Positions 30,842-34,204 of a DNA stretch of 34,204 bases are shown here, in pieces (the first letter of the stretch is position 1; each line of letters starts with the position of its first letter). The notes under the pieces are model-generated. The model was not told the DNA's origin and did no database searches. It saw only the letters and a program-made list of their open reading frames with translations. Source of the DNA: Rhodopseudomonas infernalis (GTDB taxonomy: Bacteria; Pseudomonadota; Alphaproteobacteria; Rhizobiales; Xanthobacteraceae); contig NZ_JAJNAL010000046.1 of assembly GCF_022271405.1 (NCBI RefSeq), forward strand, positions 1 through 34,204, given 5' to 3'. A program made the position numbers and the translations under genes.

Positions 30842-31273
30842 TCAGGCTTTTTCCTCGTCGAGCGGGACGCAATACAGCTCGAGCCGGTGATCGACCAGCT
30901 TGTAGCCGAGCTTGCGGGCGATCTCGGCCTGCAACGTCTCGATCTCTTCGCTGGTGAACTCGATCACCTTGCCGTCGCGCAGGTTGATCAGGTGATCGTG
31001 ATGGCTGTCGCGCATCTGCTCGTAGCGGGCGCGGCCCTCGCGGAAATCGTGCCGCTCGATGATGCCGGCATCCTCGAACAGCTTGACCGTGCGGTACACG
31101 GTCGAGATCGAGATCTTGTCGTCGACCGCGACGCAGCGGGTGTACAGCTCCTCGACGTCGGGATGATCGACCGACTCGGCGAGCACCCGCGCGATCACGC
31201 GACGCTGTTCCGTCATGCGCATACCGGTGGCAGCGCAGCGGGCTTCGATTTCAGTGGCCTTCACATCGGACAT
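30842..31273 (-). CDS. fur: Fur-family metalloregulator (Fur/Mur type)
   Basis: A 143-residue winged-helix metal-sensing repressor. The DNA-binding part covers about 1-85 (GMRMTEQRRVIARVL, STVYRTVKLFEDAGIIERH), then the metal site HHDH (91-94) and a dimerisation domain. The C-terminal CxxC structural zinc motifs of enteric Fur are absent. In Rhizobiales the orthologue near miaB and rimI is Fur, called Mur where it responds to manganese. Iron or manganese response here is inference. It is not Irr, because I see no haem-regulatory Cys-Pro motif at the N-terminus. The ATG at 31273 is preferred over a TTG three codons upstream. Confidence 0.93.
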   Translation of the reverse strand: MSDVKATEIEARCAATGMRMTEQRRVIARVLAESVDHPDVEELYTRCVAVDDKISISTVYRTVKLFEDAGIIERHDFREGRARYEQMRDSHHDHLINLRDGKVIEFTSEEIETLQAEIARKLGYKLVDHRLELYCVPLDEEKA

Positions 31274-31332
31274 CGGCGTCAACGCAATGTTGGAATGGGT
31301 TCAGCGGCGAACGTTGTGCCACCGCGCGAAAA

Positions 31333-31818
31333 TTAGGACAAGTCGCGACGCATTATCAATGCGTTCAATTGCTCTCCGTCGGGCTGTCGGTAGTAACGCT
31401 CGCGACGGCCAACGATCGTAAACCCGGCACGCTGGTACAAGCGACGCGCCGGCTGATTGTTCTCCTCGACTTCGAGGAAGACTTTGGCGACACCGCGGCC
31501 GGCAAGATGGCCGAGATGCGTCAGTAACAACTCTCGCGACAACCCCCGTCCACGGTAGCTCGACGCCACTGCGACCGACAGGATCTCGGCTTCGTCCGCA
31601 CCGAATCGCGACGCGATGAACCCGATGATCTTCCGACCCATACGCAACCGGTGGATCAACGTATTGCGCTGGCTCAAAAGCTCGGCGAATTCCTCCTCGC
31701 TCCAGCCGCTGTGAAACGAGCCGCCGTGCAACTGCGCCAGCTTGGCGGCGTCGCGCAGCGAGGCAGGCTCGACCGCGGTGTCGGCATAGCCCCAGATTTC
31801 GGCGAGCCAAGTCATCAT
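31333..31818 (-). CDS. rimI: Ribosomal-protein-alanine N-acetyltransferase RimI
   Basis: A 161-residue GNAT acetyltransferase. Acetyl-CoA is bound through the motif VASSYRGRGLSRELLLTHL, followed by VFLEVEENNQPARRLYQRAGF and the terminal Tyr-rich strand RRERYYRQPDGE. In E. coli RimI acetylates ribosomal protein S18; the gene is often next to tsaB, as here. Two ATGs in tandem (31818 and 31815) follow two TTG codons, and I use the outer ATG. It lies 74 bases after tsaB and 59 bases before the fur start. Confidence 0.93.
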   Translation of the reverse strand: MMTWLAEIWGYADTAVEPASLRDAAKLAQLHGGSFHSGWSEEEFAELLSQRNTLIHRLRMGRKIIGFIASRFGADEAEILSVAVASSYRGRGLSRELLLTHLGHLAGRGVAKVFLEVEENNQPARRLYQRAGFTIVGRRERYYRQPDGEQLNALIMRRDLS

Positions 31819-31892
31819 CAACAAGTCTTCATCAGCAGGTCGTCACGAGCAGATCGTTACGCGACATTGGGGAGGGTCGTGGTCATCACGAA

Positions 31893-32588
31893 TCAGGCGG
31901 CCGGCTGCGCGGCGCGTGCCAGCGCGTCGGTCTGCGGCTTGGCGTCGGGTGCGCGCAGATAGAACGGCCGCGCCGGCGCGACCTCCGGATTTGCGGCGGC
32001 GCCGAGCCAGGCGATCCAGAAGATGTCCGGGGCGGGCTGCTGATCGATCAGCGGCGCAGGCGGCGTGAGCGCCGGCCAGCGCGCGGCCAGCAGCGCCGCC
32101 GCATTGCCGACAAGACGCGGCGCACCCTGGCGCGCGGCTTCCAGCGCTTCGGCGATCGGGCCGACGCGCGGCCGCACCAGGCGCGTGCCATTGCCGCTGA
32201 CGAGTTGGTAGTAGACATGATCGTGCCGCGCATCGATCGCCGACAGGATCGGCGTGTCGTCGCGTTCGCTCACCAGAGGCGCCGCGTAGGCAGAGAGGGT
32301 CGTCAGGCCGACCACCGGCTTGTCGGCCGCCAGCGCGATGCCACGCGCCGCCGACAGGCCGACGCGCAGCCCGGTAAAACTACCAGGCCCGGTCGTAACG
32401 GCGATGCGGTCGAGATCGGCGAAGCCGAGGCCGGACGCCTGCATGACGCGGGCGAGCATCGGCACCAGCGCTTCGGCATGGCCACGCTGCATCGGCTCGG
32501 ACTCGGAGGCGAGCAGCCGATTTGCGTCGGTGTCGAGCACTGCGGCCGAGCAGGCTTCGAGCGCCGTATCGATGGCGAGGATCAACAT
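31893..32588 (-). CDS. tsaB: tRNA threonylcarbamoyladenosine biosynthesis protein TsaB
   Basis: A 231-residue ASKHA-fold partner of TsaD, needed for t6A37 formation in tRNAs reading ANN codons. It is recognised by the start LILAIDTALEACSAAV, by RGHAEALVPML and by the conserved TTGPGSFTGLRVGLSAARG. The C-terminal half is divergent, as usual. It leads the tsaB-rimI-fur series. CGGCGG lies just upstream of the ATG. TsaD and TsaE are not in the window. Confidence 0.95.
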   Translation of the reverse strand: MLILAIDTALEACSAAVLDTDANRLLASESEPMQRGHAEALVPMLARVMQASGLGFADLDRIAVTTGPGSFTGLRVGLSAARGIALAADKPVVGLTTLSAYAAPLVSERDDTPILSAIDARHDHVYYQLVSGNGTRLVRPRVGPIAEALEAARQGAPRLVGNAAALLAARWPALTPPAPLIDQQPAPDIFWIAWLGAAANPEVAPARPFYLRAPDAKPQTDALARAAQPAA

Positions 32589-32721
32589 CCGCCGAACATA
32601 TCAGCAATGCGACGGGCGCGTCATGTGCCTGCCGGACACCATCGACAAAGAATTGCTGACAGTGTCGGCGGAGGCGCAGAATGGCGCGACGCACCATGCT
32701 CACCGCGCGGAAATCCGCCTG

Positions 32722-33288
32722 TCAGGTGACGGGGCGGACCTCGGTCACTTCGGGCACGAAGTGCTTCAACAGGTTCTGGATGCCGTGCTGCAGCGTCGCG
32801 GTCGAGGACGGGCAGCCGGAGCAAGCACCCTTCATGGCCAGATAGACGATGCCGTCCTTGAAGCCACGGAAGGTGATGTCGCCGCCGTCATTGGCGACCG
32901 CCGGGCGGACCCGGGTCTCGATCAGGTCCTTGATGATCTCGACCGTCTCGGCATCGCCTTCGGCGTAGAACTCGTCGTCGTCGTCGGCATCGCCGTCCGA
33001 CTGGCCATCGGCCAGGATCGACGCGCCCGACATGTAGTGCTCCATGATGGCGCCGAGGATCGCCGGCTTAAGATGCTGCCAGTCGCCGCCGTCCTTGGTG
33101 ACGGTGACGAAATCCGAGCCGTAGAACACGCCGCTGACGCCGTCGACGCCGAACAGCCGCTCGGCCAGCGGCGAGCGCGCCGCCTGGCTGCGGTCGGTGA
33201 ACTCCATCGTGCCGCTGTCGAGCACGACACGGCCCGGAATGAACTTCAGGGTCGCGGGATTGGGTGTCGGTTCGGTCTGGATGAACAT
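32722..33288 (-). CDS. NfuA-like iron-sulfur cluster scaffold/carrier (NifU family)
   Basis: A 188-residue protein with an N-terminal Nfu_N domain (about 1-90, FIQTEPTPNPATLKFIPG) and a C-terminal NifU domain (about 112-185). The latter holds the cluster-binding CxxC in KGACSGCPSS (C156, C159). An acidic linker (DGDADDDDE) joins them. It is the kind of Nfu that delivers 4Fe-4S clusters to targets such as lipoyl synthase and possibly MiaB, encoded nearby. GGAGACC precedes the ATG. It is separated from tsaB by 133 bp. Confidence 0.95.
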   Translation of the reverse strand: MFIQTEPTPNPATLKFIPGRVVLDSGTMEFTDRSQAARSPLAERLFGVDGVSGVFYGSDFVTVTKDGGDWQHLKPAILGAIMEHYMSGASILADGQSDGDADDDDEFYAEGDAETVEIIKDLIETRVRPAVANDGGDITFRGFKDGIVYLAMKGACSGCPSSTATLQHGIQNLLKHFVPEVTEVRPVT

Positions 33289-33487
33289 GGAGGTCTCCGT
33301 CGTCGCCGGTTCAAGGCCGGTGCGTGGGATATGTTTGGGTCAATGCCAGCCGCGTGGCTCTATGGCGACGAGGCACCGCTGGCGCTGTCATGTCCTAGCA
33401 GATAGCCACCACGAACGCACGGTTCAACCCGCGGGCTGTTCCGGAGCGCGGACGAGCGCCTGAAACGATTGAGGTTTTTTGCGACCC
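33289..33487. other. Gap between the universal stress protein and nfu genes
   Basis: About 200 bases without a gene. It holds the nfu ribosome-binding site next to 33289. I see no strong terminator for the upstream usp gene and no recognisable tRNA, although CCGGTTCAAGGCCGG (around 33308-33322) resembles a T-arm by chance. Confidence 0.45.
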
Positions 33488-33982
33488 TCAGGCCAGCGCG
33501 TCGATGTCGTCGTCGGTCAGGCTGGACGCCACCATCACCACCGGAACCGGGAAGTTGCCGAGATGGCGGACCATTGCGGTGACGATCGGGCCCGGGCCTT
33601 CGGGACCGTCGCTCGCCGCCAGGATCAGCCTGGTGATGTCGGCGTCCTCCTCGATTACGGCGCGGGCTTGGGCGATGGTCTCGCCCTCGCGGATCACCCG
33701 CTCCGGGGTGATGCCGGACACGCCGTTGGCGCGGCCGGAGGCGCGGTCCAGCGCCTGTTCGGCAATCTCGATCGCTTCGGCACGCATGACGTCGGCGACG
33801 CCCAGCCATTGCTGATTCTGGTCGGGGATCTCGATCACCCGCAGCATCACCACCCCGCCGCCGACCCGCGCCGACCAGCGGCTGGCGTAGTACACGGCGC
33901 GATCCCACTCGGCGGTGTCGTCGACGATCACCAGGGATTTCGGCTGGTGGCCGGACTCGTAGCTGCGTCGCTGGCTGCTCAT
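33488..33982 (-). CDS. Universal stress protein (UspA family)
   Basis: A 164-residue single-domain Usp fold, about 15-157, beginning KSLVIVDDTAEWDRAVYYA. It contains VVMLRVIE and ends ILAASDGPEGPGPIVTAMV ... NFPVPVVMV. The family's ATP-binding motif (G-2x-G-9x-G-S/T) is only partly present: GPEG is there, but the last G-S/T is not where expected. Nucleotide binding is therefore doubtful. I use the ATG at 33982 (MSSQRRSYES); the frame continues 31 codons upstream without similarity. Its role is not known. Confidence 0.9.
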   Translation of the reverse strand: MSSQRRSYESGHQPKSLVIVDDTAEWDRAVYYASRWSARVGGGVVMLRVIEIPDQNQQWLGVADVMRAEAIEIAEQALDRASGRANGVSGITPERVIREGETIAQARAVIEEDADITRLILAASDGPEGPGPIVTAMVRHLGNFPVPVVMVASSLTDDDIDALA

Positions 33983-34108
33983 TGGTGTCCCCGAAGTTCC
34001 CAAGCGCGCCCGCGCTGCCGGGCGATGCTGCCATGAGGTCGCGACGCAGGACAAGGGCACGCGCCTCATGATCACGATCGCAGCGAAGCTGCCAGTCGGT
34101 CCGGTGCC

Positions 34109-34204
34109 GTCATCCTGAGGCGCGAGCGCAGCGAGCCTCGAAGCATGCGGCCGCGCGGACCGGCGCTTGTGGCCATCCTTCGAGGCGCACGCTGCGCGTG
34201 CGCG
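34109..34204. repeat. Interspersed palindromic repeat, cut by the window end
   Basis: GTCATCCTGAGG ... GCCTCGAAGCATG (34135-34147) and CATCCTTCGAGGC (34174-34186), the same family as 9202-9327 but with one changed base in the left inner arm. The outer right arm lies beyond the window. Confidence 0.7.

Noticed and set aside
33305-33325. T-arm-like sequence suggesting a tRNA
   Set aside because: No matching acceptor, D or anticodon arms can be built around it.

Overview
The window is chromosomal DNA from an alphaproteobacterium of the Bradyrhizobium/Rhodopseudomonas group, most likely Rhodopseudomonas palustris or a close relative. I base this on the high GC content, the protein sequences, the gene order (rimP-nusA-ylxR-infB-rbfA-truB-rpsO-pnp; tsaB-rimI-fur ... 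miaB-phoH-ybeY-corC-lnt), and the CATCCTTCGAGGC-type intergenic repeats. The assignment comes from recognition; no database search was made. I support 29 protein genes. All but two (oxyR and a DUF2336 gene) lie on the minus strand. I see no rRNA, tRNA, CRISPR array, prophage or complete insertion sequence.

Region 1 (1-880) holds a REP-associated tyrosine transposase (RAYT) gene with two different inverted repeat pairs around or beside it. Region 2 (880-4340) is the oxidative-stress pair katG / oxyR, divergently transcribed. A near-perfect palindrome abuts the oxyR start codon. Region 3 (4335-7888) has two tandem paralogous soluble chemoreceptors, each with three PAS domains at an exact 122-residue period. 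Region 4 (8270-10490) encodes two exported proteins: a Tat-type Mn superoxide dismutase and an LpxR-like outer-membrane lipid A deacylase.

Region 5 (10630-21300) is the large transcription/translation cluster, read right to left as rimP, nusA, ylxR, infB, rbfA, truB, rpsO, pnp. It begins with a candidate promoter plus a short structured leader ending in an intrinsic terminator, upstream of rimP. Near its end is a 71-nt hairpin in the pnp leader. Together these suggest attenuation (perhaps by NusA) at the front and RNase III/PNPase autocontrol at the back.

Region 6 (21490-23940) has a plus-strand DUF2336 gene convergent with trmB, followed by an XRE regulator gene with its own promoter and strong terminator. 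Region 7 (24128-32588) is a tRNA/ribosome/envelope maintenance cluster: tsaB, rimI, fur (mur), a HAD phosphatase, miaB, phoH, ybeY, corC-like, lnt. Two genes here (phoH and the HAD gene) appear to use TTG starts. Region 8 (32722-34204) has an NfuA-like Fe-S scaffold gene, a universal stress protein gene, and another repeat that runs off the window end.

Most of the content is ordinary core genome. The best leads are the rimP leader, the pnp leader hairpin, the leaderless-looking oxyR with its operator-like palindrome, the six-PAS chemoreceptor pair, and the RAYT with its nested repeats.
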